Below are positions 8,342-16,784 of a stretch of 64,000 bases of DNA, in pieces. The stretch is from JANYHH01 sp965249745 (GTDB taxonomy: Bacteria > Deinococcota > Deinococci > Deinococcales > JAAFIG01), in NCBI GenBank assembly GCA_965249745.1, contig OZ252252.1:3720001-3784000 (forward strand), read 5' to 3'. Made by a program: the position numbers and the translations under genes. Under the pieces are notes generated by a model. That model had not been told where the DNA came from. It saw only the letters and a program-made list of their open reading frames with translations, and made no database searches. The stretch's first letter is position 1; each line of letters starts with the position of its first letter.

Positions 8342-9235
8342 ATGCCCGACCACACCTGTCCTCATCTCAGCCCAATCGGGGGCTGGTGTCGCTTGAAGGC
8401 AAATTTCAAGTGTACCGCCACCGTCGGACGCGTCGGCTGTCCCTTCCCGAAGGTTCCCGATCTCAACCGTCGCGCCTCGGAAAAGCTGGAGCAGATCAAC
8501 ATCCCGATGTCCGCGATGCAAGCCCCCCTGGAAGCCCGGCAGAGCGAGCGCGCTCGAGGGTTTGACGATCTCGTGAAGCCCTTCCCGCTTCAGGAGATTC
8601 AGTGGCGCGTCACCGGCCTCAGCCGCGACGGACGCCGGGCACTATTAAAGCCAGACGTGGGCTTACGGGTCGTGATTGACCGTTTGGACAGCGCCGTCGG
8701 TGCGGGCGGTTGGTCCGAGCGCTACGAGACCCTCACCAGCGGTCACGTCGCCTGCCGCCTGACGGTGCTGGGGGTTCACAAAGAAGCCGTTTCTACCCAC
8801 GCTGAGGACCTCCAGGAGGCCAGGGGCGAAGCGCTCCGGGCGGCGGCCGCCAAGTTCGGCGTTGGCAGAAGCCTGGATAAGATCAACGGCGTCTGGGTGG
8901 ACTGGGACGAAGAAACCGAACGTCCGCTCGAGACGCCCGCCCTGCCCGCCTGGGCCGTGGCGGAAACCCCGAAGCTCGAGGCGAGACTGCCGAAACCCGA
9001 GGGAATGACGATGCCCCCGCGCCCGCCGAGTGCCGCGATCAGCGAAGCCAAAGCCAGAGAAAAGATGATCCAAGAAATGATTCGCGCTGTGCGCGACCTG
9101 CCCGGCGGTGAGAGTGCCCTGCGGCGGATCATGCGCCGCAACAACACCTCCCCGAGCGACGACAAGCGCACGCTGTACGCCGACCTGCGCCGCACGTACC
9201 GCGAACTCTCGAGCGGCTTACAGAAGGTTGCTTGA
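8342..9235 (+). CDS. ddrA: DdrA-like Rad52-family protein with an N-terminal cysteine cluster
   Basis: 297 residues. The central part (about 75-205) fits the DdrA/Rad52 family: a QWRVTGLSRDGRRALLKP strand region, CRLTVLGV, a helical GEALRAAAAKFGVGR segment and WVDWDEETERP, followed by PALPAWA as in Deinococcus DdrA. DdrA binds and protects 3' single-stranded ends. The first 33 residues have Cys6, Cys16, Cys24 and Cys33, a spacing that could hold zinc or an iron-sulfur cluster; D. radiodurans DdrA (about 208 residues) lacks this. The C-terminus is Lys/Arg-rich. GAAGGAGA precedes the ATG. It is the second gene of an RDRM-preceded operon and ends at a strong terminator. Confidence 0.8.
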   Translation: MPDHTCPHLSPIGGWCRLKANFKCTATVGRVGCPFPKVPDLNRRASEKLEQINIPMSAMQAPLEARQSERARGFDDLVKPFPLQEIQWRVTGLSRDGRRALLKPDVGLRVVIDRLDSAVGAGGWSERYETLTSGHVACRLTVLGVHKEAVSTHAEDLQEARGEALRAAAAKFGVGRSLDKINGVWVDWDEETERPLETPALPAWAVAETPKLEARLPKPEGMTMPPRPPSAAISEAKAREKMIQEMIRAVRDLPGGESALRRIMRRNNTSPSDDKRTLYADLRRTYRELSSGLQKVA

Positions 9236-9267
9236 ATTAGCCATCGGCTGATCTTGGGAATGTTGGT

Positions 9268-9302
9268 AAAAAGAAGGAGCGCTTTTAGCGCTCCTTCTTT
9301 TT
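9268..9302 (+). terminator. Terminator after the DdrA-like gene
   Basis: A 15-bp perfect stem (9268-9282 and 9288-9302, loop TTTTA) ends in TTTTT. It can also work leftward. Confidence 0.9.
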
Positions 9303-9454
9303 ATGTCGTTCGAGCGCTCACGTTCTCTGGCTCGCTGGTAGAGTTCAACCTCGGGTGTGGCAGGATTCCAGTTTCGCAAAAGATAGGCGGGCGCACAACT
9401 CGAGTACCTTCAACACCGTGATACCCAAGCCTCGAAAAAATTTCATTTTCAAAA

Positions 9455-9491
9455 CCCACGAAAAGAGTCTCGAGGTTGTCACTCGAGACTC
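9455..9491 (-). terminator. Terminator of the RDRM-controlled DinD-like gene
   Basis: A 10-bp perfect stem (GAGTCTCGAG 9465-9474, CTCGAGACTC 9482-9491, loop GTTGTCA) made of two CTCGAG sites. Leftward it is followed by TTTTCGTGGGTTTTG. Confidence 0.75.
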
Positions 9492-9507
9492 GCTCTGCTT
9501 GCAGGGT

Positions 9508-10215
9508 TCAGGCCGCGTGTTCGGGCTTGCCTGTCCCATCCCAGATTTGCCGTTCGATCTCGGCGTTGCGGCGATGCAGTTGCAGAATCGTTTCGTTGTC
9601 CTTGGCTGCGCCGCGCTCGATCGCCTGGGCGGTCGCGGCTTCCAGGTAGCCCAAGCGCAGCAACTCCGCGCTCGTCATAGCGTCTCGAGTGGATTTGGCT
9701 TGGCGATCGCGGCGAATCTCAGACGAGCTGCTGCCCAGGACAGCGCGATTGCTGACTGAGCCGAGTTGCTGGAAGACCGCGCCGCGTCCGCCGTTTCTGG
9801 CGACGGTGCTCATCAGGGCTTTCCGGGATTCGACTCCGGTCAGGCGCGTGGCGAGCCAGCGGCGCTGGTTGCTATCGCGGTTGCGGTCGGCAACCTCGGC
9901 CGCCAAGCGAATATCGCCTTCCAGGTAGTCGCGCATCATCTTCTGGGCGCGGTTCTGCCAACGCCTGGCTTCGGGCGTCTCTAAGCTGAACGCCAGCCGG
10001 GTGAACTCGCTGGTCGTGAGGGCAAGTTGGCGGCCGCTCTCAAACTCCGCCTCGTGGCTTTCAAAGCCCAGCCCCTCGAGGAAGAAGCTGACGCCCGTGG
10101 CGGGTAGGTCAATCCCGAGTTCCTGCAACGCGGGGTGAGCTGGGAAGAGTCCTTCCTGGGTCAGCTCGAGGACGCTGCGTCCGATTTTGATGGTCTCGAC
10201 AGGGTTCCGTTTCAC
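9508..10215 (-). CDS. RDRM-controlled protein resembling DinD/phage antirepressor C-terminal regions
   Basis: 235 residues from GTG 10215. The C-terminal half (about 120-210) has the pattern W-x-x-x-RLTG, RKALMSTVARNGG, SNRAVLG, RRDR, then RDAMTSAELL, which I associate with DinD-like and phage antirepressor-type proteins. The assignment is tentative. The N-terminal half looks like a small mixed alpha/beta domain I cannot name. The start was chosen because a TATACT box (10223-10228) lies 7 nt upstream of GTG, implying a leaderless mRNA; a TTG at 10233 lies upstream of the predicted transcription start. A near-perfect RDRM overlaps the -35, so it should be induced through DdrO cleavage. Confidence 0.75.
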   Translation of the reverse strand: MKRNPVETIKIGRSVLELTQEGLFPAHPALQELGIDLPATGVSFFLEGLGFESHEAEFESGRQLALTTSEFTRLAFSLETPEARRWQNRAQKMMRDYLEGDIRLAAEVADRNRDSNQRRWLATRLTGVESRKALMSTVARNGGRGAVFQQLGSVSNRAVLGSSSSEIRRDRQAKSTRDAMTSAELLRLGYLEAATAQAIERGAAKDNETILQLHRRNAEIERQIWDGTGKPEHAA

Positions 10216-10222
10216 TGGCAGA

Positions 10223-10251
10223 GTATAGCACAAATTATGTAAATAACAAAA
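10223..10251 (-). promoter_or_regulatory. RDRM operator and leaderless promoter
   Basis: TTATGTAAATAACAAAA (10235-10251) matches 15 of 17 positions of the RDRM consensus. Read leftward, -35 TTGTTA lies inside it, with a 16-bp spacer to -10 TATACT (10223-10228) and the GTG start 7 nt further on. Confidence 0.85.
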
Positions 10252-10375
10252 TTCTAAGGCCGTGTGAGAGACGCTTCAAGCCTGCCCAGAATCAACTCGA
10301 GGCGTTGAAGTGCTATTCTAGATTTAGCCGTACTCAACGCAGTTCAATCAGGCTCGAGAGATTCGGCGACCCACA

Positions 10376-10410
10376 AAAATATGAGAGCTTCCCAATCCTC
10401 TGGAAGCTCT
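10376..10410 (-). terminator. Terminator of the gene at 10426-10755
   Basis: A 9-bp stem (AGAGCTTCC 10384-10392, GGAAGCTCT 10402-10410) followed leftward by CATATTTTTG. Confidence 0.7.
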
Positions 10411-10425
10411 TTTCAAATTGCTGGT

Positions 10426-10755
10426 TTAGCGACTTGTTTCGCTGTTGCCAGAATTCGTTTCGTGCGGTTCGGCCGTTTCTGGCTCCATCTCCGTCATCAG
10501 CGCGGCCGTGCCCGCCGCGCTGTGCGTCGTGCCCGCCAGACTGGAACCACTGAGACCGGCCGCGACGACCGCCGCATCCACGATTGTCGGTTGGACCGTC
10601 TCGAGGCTCGGGTCCTCGGAACTCAACCCGCGCAGCATCTGCCCCGCCTCGTCGCGGCTCATCTTAAACTCCGAAGCCAGCTTCGCCTCGAGTTCTTCCG
10701 AGGTGAGATCGCCTTGCTGCTTCACGAATGCCCGCACGTCCTGTAGGGTTGCCAT
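10426..10755 (-). CDS. Uncharacterised small protein with disordered tail
   Basis: 109 residues from ATG 10755. The first 45 residues look helical (VRAFVKQQGDLTSEELEAKL), followed by an Ala/Ser/Thr-rich and then acidic tail (MEPETAEPHETNSGNSET) that is probably unstructured. It is divergent from the cobalamin adenosyltransferase gene, with 54 bp between start codons. The open frame continues upstream of 10755 but overlaps the neighbour there and lacks a ribosome site. I do not recognise the family. A hairpin terminator follows. Confidence 0.6.
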   Translation of the reverse strand: MATLQDVRAFVKQQGDLTSEELEAKLASEFKMSRDEAGQMLRGLSSEDPSLETVQPTIVDAAVVAAGLSGSSLAGTTHSAAGTAALMTEMEPETAEPHETNSGNSETSR

Positions 10756-10809
10756 ACCGAAAACGCTAGAACCGAAAACTGATGAATACCTGAAGCCGTA
10801 CACTAGGGC

Positions 10810-11367
10810 GTGAAGATTTACACCAAAACCGGCGATGCGGGCGAGACAGGACTGTACGGTGGCGAGCGCGTCAAGAAATTCTCGCAACGGGTAGAAGCCT
10901 ACGGAACCGTGGACGAGTGCAACAGCGCGATCGGACTGGCTCGAGCCAGCCTGACAGACACCGAGTTGGATGGCGTATTGGCGAACCTGCAAAACGCGCT
11001 CTTCGATGTTGGCGCAGACCTGGCCACACCGGTCGGTTCCAAATACGAGAAGAACTTGGTGCGGATGGATGCCGAGGATGTGGAGACCTTAGAGGGGTTG
11101 ATAGATCAGTATCAGGAGGCGTGCCCGCCGTTCAAGAACTTCATTCACCCCGGCGGTCACCCCGCCAGTGCCGCGCTGCATCTGGCGCGCACCGTGACCC
11201 GGCGAGCCGAGCGCGAGGTGCTGCGCTTGGAAGAGGAGGAAGCCAGCAACCACGAGGTCGCCCGCTACCTGAATCGGCTCTCTGATTTCCTGTTCATCTT
11301 GGCGCGGGTCGTGAACGCTCGAGCCGGGATTTCAGAGGAGGCGTGGCACATCAAGAAGCGGCGCTGA
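10810..11367 (+). CDS. pduO: PduO-type ATP:cob(I)alamin adenosyltransferase
   Basis: 185 residues, the normal length for the trimeric PduO/MMAB family. It has the N-terminal ATP-binding TKTGDAGETGLYGG and RVEAYGTVDECNSAIG motifs, and the C-terminal helices RAEREVLRL and YLNRLSDFLFILAR that line the active site. It transfers the adenosyl group of ATP to cobalt, making adenosylcobalamin. The GTG start lies 5 nt after a TACACT box (10799-10804), consistent with a leaderless transcript. No mutase or other cobalamin gene is next to it. Confidence 0.9.
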   Translation: MKIYTKTGDAGETGLYGGERVKKFSQRVEAYGTVDECNSAIGLARASLTDTELDGVLANLQNALFDVGADLATPVGSKYEKNLVRMDAEDVETLEGLIDQYQEACPPFKNFIHPGGHPASAALHLARTVTRRAEREVLRLEEEEASNHEVARYLNRLSDFLFILARVVNARAGISEEAWHIKKRR

Positions 11368-11602
11368 GGGAATCGCAACACCGCCTCAGCAACAGTTCCG
11401 AAAAATGCCGTCACCGGACATGACTCCTGTGAGCGCGTCCGATTCGAGGCGTCATTCCCTAGCAGTGAACCCGATTGTTTCGAGCAGGATTTAATCGGTA
11501 GCACATTTTTTCAGGGCTGATCGCTCGAGACGGCAGGGTGCTACGGCAGGAGTGGACATCAACTGACCTTGAGGACGGAGAACGACTCCGCCGCCCCTCG
11601 AG

Positions 11603-11965
11603 TCAGGAGTGAGTCTCGGGTAGAGGAGCGGTCCCGTCAGACTGAACGGCCGATTCTGGGGCGGCAGATTCTAGGGCGGGCAACTCGAGCGGTGCCGGTT
11701 GCTGAAGCTGAACCAGGGCGCTCTCGCGGTCACGCACGGTTTGCGTCAACCGGTCAATCTCACGGCGCAATGGTTCCAACGCGGCCGTGTCACCGGGATT
11801 GGCGTGGTACGTGCGCCCGAGCCGGTTGAAGGCCGATTCGCGGTCACGGTTCAAACCCACGATCTCCAACCGTAATCGCGCCACTCGAGCGCCCAGTTCG
11901 CCCTTCTCGCGGGCGAAGTCGTAGCCTTTTCTCAGGTTGTCGCGCAGGTCATCCAGGAAGCTCAT
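11603..11965 (-). CDS. Coiled-coil protein of unknown function
   Basis: 120 residues. The start at 11965 (MSFLDDLRDN) has GAGGACAG just upstream. Residues about 20-90 are charged with a heptad-like pattern (ARVARLRLEIVGLNRDRESAF, then LRREIDRLTQTVRDRES), so a coiled coil is likely; the tail is Pro/Ala/Glu-rich. It starts 50 bp after the glycosyltransferase gene on the same strand and is probably co-transcribed. It could be an envelope-associated or cytosolic scaffold; the sequence does not decide. Confidence 0.7.
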   Translation of the reverse strand: MSFLDDLRDNLRKGYDFAREKGELGARVARLRLEIVGLNRDRESAFNRLGRTYHANPGDTAALEPLRREIDRLTQTVRDRESALVQLQQPAPLELPALESAAPESAVQSDGTAPLPETHS

Positions 11966-12014
11966 ACTGTCCTCGTTACGCGCCGAATCCACGGCGGGTT
12001 CCCAAACCAAGTTG

Positions 12015-12740
12015 TCACGGAACTTGCGTCCGCACGGTTTTCACAGCAAAATCCAGCAGGCGCTTGGCTCTGGCCCAGCGGTTCATCGTGACGATCCGCC
12101 AGATCCATTCCACCCCGAGGCGGCGCGTCCAACTCGGCGCGAGGCTGACCTCACCGGCCAGCACGTCTAGCGTGCCACCGCACCCAATGGCGACCCTGGC
12201 CGCGCGGTGCGCCTCGTTGAAGCGCTCCTGCTTGCCGCCGCCCAGGCCGGTCAACAACAGGTGTGTGTCCGCCTCGAGGATGCGTCCGGCGATGGCGTAC
12301 TCCTGATCGGGTTTGAAATACCCATCTTGGAACCCGGCAATCTGAACGCCGTACAGCTCGCTGCTGCGTTTCGCGGCCCGCTCCGCGACGCCCGGCTTGG
12401 ACCCCAAGAAGAAGACTCGCAACCTCGAGCCTTCTCGTTTCATCAAACCCTGCGCGATGTCCACACCGGGAGCGCGACCGGGCACGTCCATCCCGAAGCG
12501 TTTGGCCGCCCAGGTGATGCCGACGCCATCGGCAGTCACGAGGTCGGCGCGTTGAATGTCCTGCTTGAACTGAGCGTCATGGTCGCACTGCACCACGAAC
12601 TCGGGGTTCAGCGTCACCACCGTGCGTCTGGACGTGGGATCGCGGGCCCACTGGCTCAAAACGCGAAGCGTTCCCGGTAGGTCCACGAGGTCCAGTGGCA
12701 AGTTAAAGATTCTGGCTCGAGGGATCGGTTCGGAGTTCAT
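12015..12740 (-). CDS. WecG/TagA/CpsF-family glycosyltransferase
   Basis: 241 residues from ATG 12740; a GTG at 12755 is an alternative. Family motifs are TLNPEFVVQCDHD (about 44-56), ADLVTADGVGITWAAK (about 66-81), the VFFLGSKPGVAERAA stretch and LGGGKQERFN followed by GCGGTLDVLAGE. These enzymes transfer ManNAc or ManNAcA from UDP-sugars to lipid-linked acceptors in teichoic acid, enterobacterial common antigen or exopolysaccharide synthesis. The donor cannot be told here. There are no membrane segments, so it probably acts on the inner face of the membrane. The coiled-coil gene follows in the same direction. Confidence 0.85.
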   Translation of the reverse strand: MNSEPIPRARIFNLPLDLVDLPGTLRVLSQWARDPTSRRTVVTLNPEFVVQCDHDAQFKQDIQRADLVTADGVGITWAAKRFGMDVPGRAPGVDIAQGLMKREGSRLRVFFLGSKPGVAERAAKRSSELYGVQIAGFQDGYFKPDQEYAIAGRILEADTHLLLTGLGGGKQERFNEAHRAARVAIGCGGTLDVLAGEVSLAPSWTRRLGVEWIWRIVTMNRWARAKRLLDFAVKTVRTQVP

Positions 12741-12755
12741 GATGGCTCGTTTCAC

Positions 12756-13113
12756 GAGGGCGGTTTCAAACCAGAGAATGAATGAATGTTAACACCTGAA
12801 CGGATTGGCTCGAGGTGAGCATGTTTCATCTATATGCCTGTATACGAGGACGTGATGATCGCTTGTCCACATCTTAAGAACCACAATTTCGTCCCGAACC
12901 GCGAATCGTTGCTGGCTCGAGATGACCTCGGCGGATCAGGTCACTGGATTTCGAGGCTACTGTGTAAGCCCCAAGGCATCTATGAGCGCACTACCCTAGA
13001 GATTCGGAAGGTTACGGAATTCAGCAAGAGACTGTGAGTGAGCATGAACGAATGTAAAGCCCCTGTTCACGCTGGCTTCATCTGGTTTCACCACCTCGGG
13101 CTACGATGCGTTC
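12756..13113. other. Intergenic region, no supported gene
   Basis: Apart from a 67-codon open frame (12834-13037) without a ribosome site or recognisable protein features, I see nothing definite. TACGAT (13102-13107) just before the next gene is its likely -10 box. Confidence 0.4.
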
Positions 13114-14193
13114 ATGAAGCGACTCCTGATCGCGGTGGCCGCCCTGGCACTGACCGCCTGCAATTTCCAACCCAGTGGCTACACCGCCGACGACATCGTG
13201 CTGTACGGCATCAAAGAGCGGCACACGATTTTTTATGGCAAGCTCGAGGCTGGACAGACGAAGCCCGTCACGCTGGGACCGCTGAATCTAGTGCTCTCTT
13301 CCGAGCAGCCGGTCGGGGCGCTGGCGGTTCCGGGAGCACTCAGCGTCAACGGATCGCCGACGCTACTGACCAACACCGCCTCGCAACGCGAGGTTTTCGC
13401 GCTGGCGACCGTACCGCTGGGGAATGAACTGAGCGTCCTGACTCGAGACCCGTTGGAGAGCGTGTACTACTTCGACGGTCAGCGCTGGTACGACGTGGGC
13501 GATGCTAAAAAACTAAAGGCAAACGTCAAATTGAAACTGACCAAACGCGAGCGCTTGGGATTGCGTGGTGTGGGCTTACTGACCGATCCCGAAGCGGACG
13601 CGCTGACGGCGTACCTGCAAACGAAATTCAAGAATCAACCGATGGGTCTGGCGCTCATCAACAACGCCAACCACGCCGACTCGCCGCTCGGCCTGAACCC
13701 GCGCCCCGACCGGAATAACATCACCGCGCTGTACGTACAGATCGGAGTTCCCGTGGATCTACTCGGTGGTTTCGCCGAAGCCGAATCGCTGCAACTCGCG
13801 CCGCTGCTGGCGGGTGGGAACAGCGCGTACACCGGAACGGCCCCCTCGGTTCGGTTGGATCGGTCAGCCGGGAGTTTTTCGGCGACCTGGGCACTCATGA
13901 CCGGCAATCAGGTTCCACAACCGCCGCTCCCGGACGTGGATTTCAACCGCGCCAGCGTGGTCACCGTCTTCCAGGGTCAGAAAGCGACCGGCGGATACGG
14001 CATCGCCATCGCCGGAGCCACCCTCGAGGGTGGGACCCTGACCGTGCGCGTCACAGTCCGCGAACCATCACCGGGAAGTGTCACGAGTCAAGCCCTGACC
14101 AGTCCGTTCGCCAGCGTCATCGTGACGGGCGGTGGCAAGATTGACCGGGTGGTCGCCGTGAACGCCACCACAGGCGCGTCCTTCGCCCGTTAG
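13114..14193 (+). CDS. Lipoprotein with a C-terminal PrcB domain
   Basis: 359 residues. A signal ending in LTAC (Cys16) marks it as a lipoprotein. The C-terminal region (about 265-345) reads FNRASVVTVFQGQKATGGYG and then a TVRVTVREPSPGS strand, the pattern of the PrcB domain first defined in a spirochaete protease complex and common in Deinococcus secreted proteins. The N-terminal part is beta-rich with no recognised domain. It probably sits on the cell surface, possibly as a protease partner. TACGAT 6 nt before the ATG suggests a leaderless mRNA. Confidence 0.75.
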   Translation: MKRLLIAVAALALTACNFQPSGYTADDIVLYGIKERHTIFYGKLEAGQTKPVTLGPLNLVLSSEQPVGALAVPGALSVNGSPTLLTNTASQREVFALATVPLGNELSVLTRDPLESVYYFDGQRWYDVGDAKKLKANVKLKLTKRERLGLRGVGLLTDPEADALTAYLQTKFKNQPMGLALINNANHADSPLGLNPRPDRNNITALYVQIGVPVDLLGGFAEAESLQLAPLLAGGNSAYTGTAPSVRLDRSAGSFSATWALMTGNQVPQPPLPDVDFNRASVVTVFQGQKATGGYGIAIAGATLEGGTLTVRVTVREPSPGSVTSQALTSPFASVIVTGGGKIDRVVAVNATTGASFAR

Positions 14194-14549
14194 CCATGAG
14201 TCCTGGCTCGAGCGAGAGGCCTGTCGAAGTTGCGTCTCGAGATTCGCGGTTGATCCCTTAGACCTCTTCAGAAAATTGAACCCGTTCAGGTTCTTTAGAT
14301 ATGCTCGCAGCGGCAAACGGCTGTTGGCCCTCAAACGCCAGCCTGCCTCGAGACGGGCCTGTGACACCCGTTAGGCTCGAGATAACCCTTGGTACGAAGG
14401 TAGCTCAGGTGTCTGAGTCTAATGATCCAGCTCGAGCCGCAACAGGGGTATTCTTAAGGTTGCGTTCGCCGTGAGTCTAAGGTCAGAATTCGTCGTTGAA
14501 GGTGAGTCCGTGAACCGCCACGGGGTCTGTAATCTGCTAGTTTGAACCT
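14194..14549. other. Intergenic region before the thiol-oxidoreductase cassette
   Basis: 356 bp with several CTCGAG sites and no supported gene. TAGTTT (14538-14543), 6 nt before the next ATG, is a likely -10 box for a leaderless transcript. Confidence 0.4.
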
Positions 14550-15341
14550 ATGTCGGACTCGAGTTCAGAAGTTATCGTCCCGCCAACGGTTGAGCAGCTC
14601 AAAGATGCGCTACCCGCACCGAAGCGTGGCTTCAATCCGCTCGCGGCCGGGGTTCTCGGGGCGTTTCTCGGGTTGATTGCAGGCGTGGCGATTGGAACCC
14701 AGGGCGCACCGAAACCGGCCGAAGCCAGAAAGCCAATTGTCATCAACGTGCAGATCAACGGTCAGAGCGCCCAGATTGTCGGCACGCCCGTCGTGGGGAA
14801 CGGTATGGACGGCGCGAAGGAGATTCTGGGTCAAGGGAACGCCAAGATCAGCATGGTGGAGTTCGGCGATTACCACTGCGGCTACTGCCGCCTGTACGAA
14901 CTCGAGACCTTTCCGAGATTGAAAGCCGAGTTCGTGGACACCGGAAAGGTGCGCTACGCGTATCGCCACACGGTCAGCGTCGGCGGCGAGCAGACCGTGG
15001 CCGTCTCCAACGCGGCGCTGTGCGTGGCCGAGCAGGGCAAGTTTTGGGCGTTTCACAGCCTGATGTTCGCGCAGCAAGCCCGCTGGGAACCCGTGGCTCC
15101 GGGTCCGGCCTTGAACAGCACACTCGCTAGCCTCTCGAGTCAAACCGGCGCGAACTCGGAGCAGGTTACGAGTTGCCTAGCCGCGCAACGGCACAGCAAG
15201 GTCGTTCAGGACGACATTACGGCCGCCGCCGGGTTCGGCATCAGTGGCACGCCGAGTTTCGTCATCAACGGCTACATGTTCTCCGGGGCCTTGCCATACG
15301 AGGTCTACAAGGAAATCTTCAAGCAATTCGGCGTGAGCTGA
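14550..15341 (+). CDS. Membrane-anchored DsbA-like thioredoxin-fold protein
   Basis: 263 residues. There is a cytoplasmic N-terminus, one membrane segment (about 32-50), then a periplasm-facing DsbA-like domain with FGDYHCGYC (Cys110, Cys113) and the cis-proline motif GTPSFVING near the C-terminus. It should form or shuffle disulfides in exported proteins. It is the first of three genes making an oxidative folding cassette; a VKOR protein downstream could re-oxidise it. The -10 TAGTTT lies 6 nt before the ATG. Confidence 0.85.
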   Translation: MSDSSSEVIVPPTVEQLKDALPAPKRGFNPLAAGVLGAFLGLIAGVAIGTQGAPKPAEARKPIVINVQINGQSAQIVGTPVVGNGMDGAKEILGQGNAKISMVEFGDYHCGYCRLYELETFPRLKAEFVDTGKVRYAYRHTVSVGGEQTVAVSNAALCVAEQGKFWAFHSLMFAQQARWEPVAPGPALNSTLASLSSQTGANSEQVTSCLAAQRHSKVVQDDITAAAGFGISGTPSFVINGYMFSGALPYEVYKEIFKQFGVS

Positions 15342-15504
15342 AGCTGTCACCTCATCCCTCGAGGGGGAAACGAGATTTGCCCCTCCTGGAGGGTCTGTAT
15401 TCGGGTGCTGGCTTCGACTTTCGCAAGAACTTGAGCGAGCCTTCCTCGAGCGGGCGTGTACACCTGGGACGCCAGTCTCATTGATCTCTGCTAGGCTTTC
15501 CGGC

Positions 15505-16242
15505 ATGAATTCAGGAACGCGAAATCTTTTTCTGGGGGCGCTGATTGTCATCGCCGTGATCGGCGTCGGGCTGATCGTCCTGAGTCAGCGCCCTTCGAGT
15601 GGCGCTTCAAGTGCCCCAGCGGGCGCGGATATCAAGACTGTGAAGTTCACCGAGAACGGGCAATCGCAGGAGATCAAGCTCACCAAGGTCAACGCCGATC
15701 CGGCCGCCGGAGCGCGTTTCACGCTTGGCAGGGCGGACGCGCCGGTCACGATGGTGGAATTTGGCGATTACGAGTGTCCGACCTGCGGCCTGTACGCCAC
15801 AAGCGTCGGCTCGCAATTCAAATCCGAGTTTATTGACACCGGCAAGCTGCGTTTCGTGTTCCGCGACTTCCCGCTGGGCATCCACCCGAACGCGCCTCAG
15901 GCCGCCAACGCCGCCGCTTGCGCCAACGATCAGGGTCGCTGGGAGCCTATGCACGACATTCTCTACCGCTCGCAGGCGTTGTGGAGCAACTCGAGCGACG
16001 ATGTGTTCAGATCGCAACTGGTGGATTACGCGCGGCAGCTCGGGTTGGACGAGGCGAGCTTCAAAACCTGTCTATCGGCGAACAAATCGGCCGCTGCGGT
16101 ACAGGCGGATATGGCGGCCGGGAACGCGGTGCAGCTCACGGGTACGCCGACCTTCGTGGTCAACGGCTACCGCGTGGACAGCGATCACCTCTTCCCGATC
16201 GAGGGGTTCCGGGCGATCATGGCCGCCTTCGGGGTGCAGTGA
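15505..16242 (+). CDS. Second membrane-anchored DsbA-like protein
   Basis: 245 residues from ATG 15505. One membrane segment (about 7-27), then a thioredoxin fold with FGDYECPTC (Cys91, Cys94) and GTPTFVVNGY. It is paralogous to the protein encoded just upstream but with a CPTC instead of CGYC active site, which usually changes redox potential and so may separate oxidase from isomerase roles. TAGGCT lies 7 nt before the ATG, so it may have its own leaderless transcript. Its stop overlaps the VKOR start by GTGA. Confidence 0.85.
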   Translation: MNSGTRNLFLGALIVIAVIGVGLIVLSQRPSSGASSAPAGADIKTVKFTENGQSQEIKLTKVNADPAAGARFTLGRADAPVTMVEFGDYECPTCGLYATSVGSQFKSEFIDTGKLRFVFRDFPLGIHPNAPQAANAAACANDQGRWEPMHDILYRSQALWSNSSDDVFRSQLVDYARQLGLDEASFKTCLSANKSAAAVQADMAAGNAVQLTGTPTFVVNGYRVDSDHLFPIEGFRAIMAAFGVQ

Positions 16243-16784
16243 AACCAGTTTCCCAGGAAAATCACGGGGCGGCTCCCACAGTCTCGAGCAGTTCTGGCTG
16301 GAGCGGTCCAGACTCGAGTACCACCACTTCCAGTACTACGGTCCCGAACAATGCCGTCTTGAACAACATGATCTCGAGCCTATTCGCTCTCCTCGGTGCG
16401 CTCGTAGCCCTGTACCTGTGGCTGTTCCACCTGGGACTCTCGCGGTTGATTTGCCCCGTGCAAGGCTGCGAGGTGGTGCAAGCCAGCGCCTACTCGAGTC
16501 TGCTCGGGGTTCCGGTCGCCACGATTGGCTTCTTCGCGTTTCTAACACTGCTGGCGCTGGGTTTGGTCGGGGTCTTTAACCCGCGCCTGCCCACCGAACG
16601 ACTAACGTTTTTTATCTCCAGCCTGGGTCTGCTGGCCTATCTCTGGTTCACCTACCTGGAACTGTTCGTGATTCACGCCGTCTGCTTCTGGTGCGTGATA
16701 AGCAGTCTGGCGATGCTCGGCGTTTGGATCTCGAGCGGTGCGGCGCGATTCGCCCAGCGCTCCAAGTCACTGCGCGGCGGTTGA
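16239..16784 (+). CDS. Vitamin K epoxide reductase (VKOR) family protein
   Basis: 181 residues from GTG 16239, overlapping the previous stop by 4 nt. A Ser/Thr-rich N-terminus precedes four or five membrane segments. The loop cysteines Cys72 and Cys77 (CPVQGC), the Ser in VVQASAYSSLLGVP, and the redox pair Cys149-Cys152 (CFWC) match bacterial VKOR. It should pass electrons from DsbA-like partners to quinone, replacing DsbB. The overlap with the DsbA-like gene supports this partnership. Its 3' end overlaps the convergent YihY gene by 18 bp. Confidence 0.85.
   Translation: MKPVSQENHGAAPTVSSSSGWSGPDSSTTTSSTTVPNNAVLNNMISSLFALLGALVALYLWLFHLGLSRLICPVQGCEVVQASAYSSLLGVPVATIGFFAFLTLLALGLVGVFNPRLPTERLTFFISSLGLLAYLWFTYLELFVIHAVCFWCVISSLAMLGVWISSGAARFAQRSKSLRGG

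Noticed and set aside
12834..13037. 67-codon open frame with a CPHLKNHNF segment
   Set aside because: No Shine-Dalgarno or well-placed -10 box and no recognisable protein features; kept only as part of an intergenic note.
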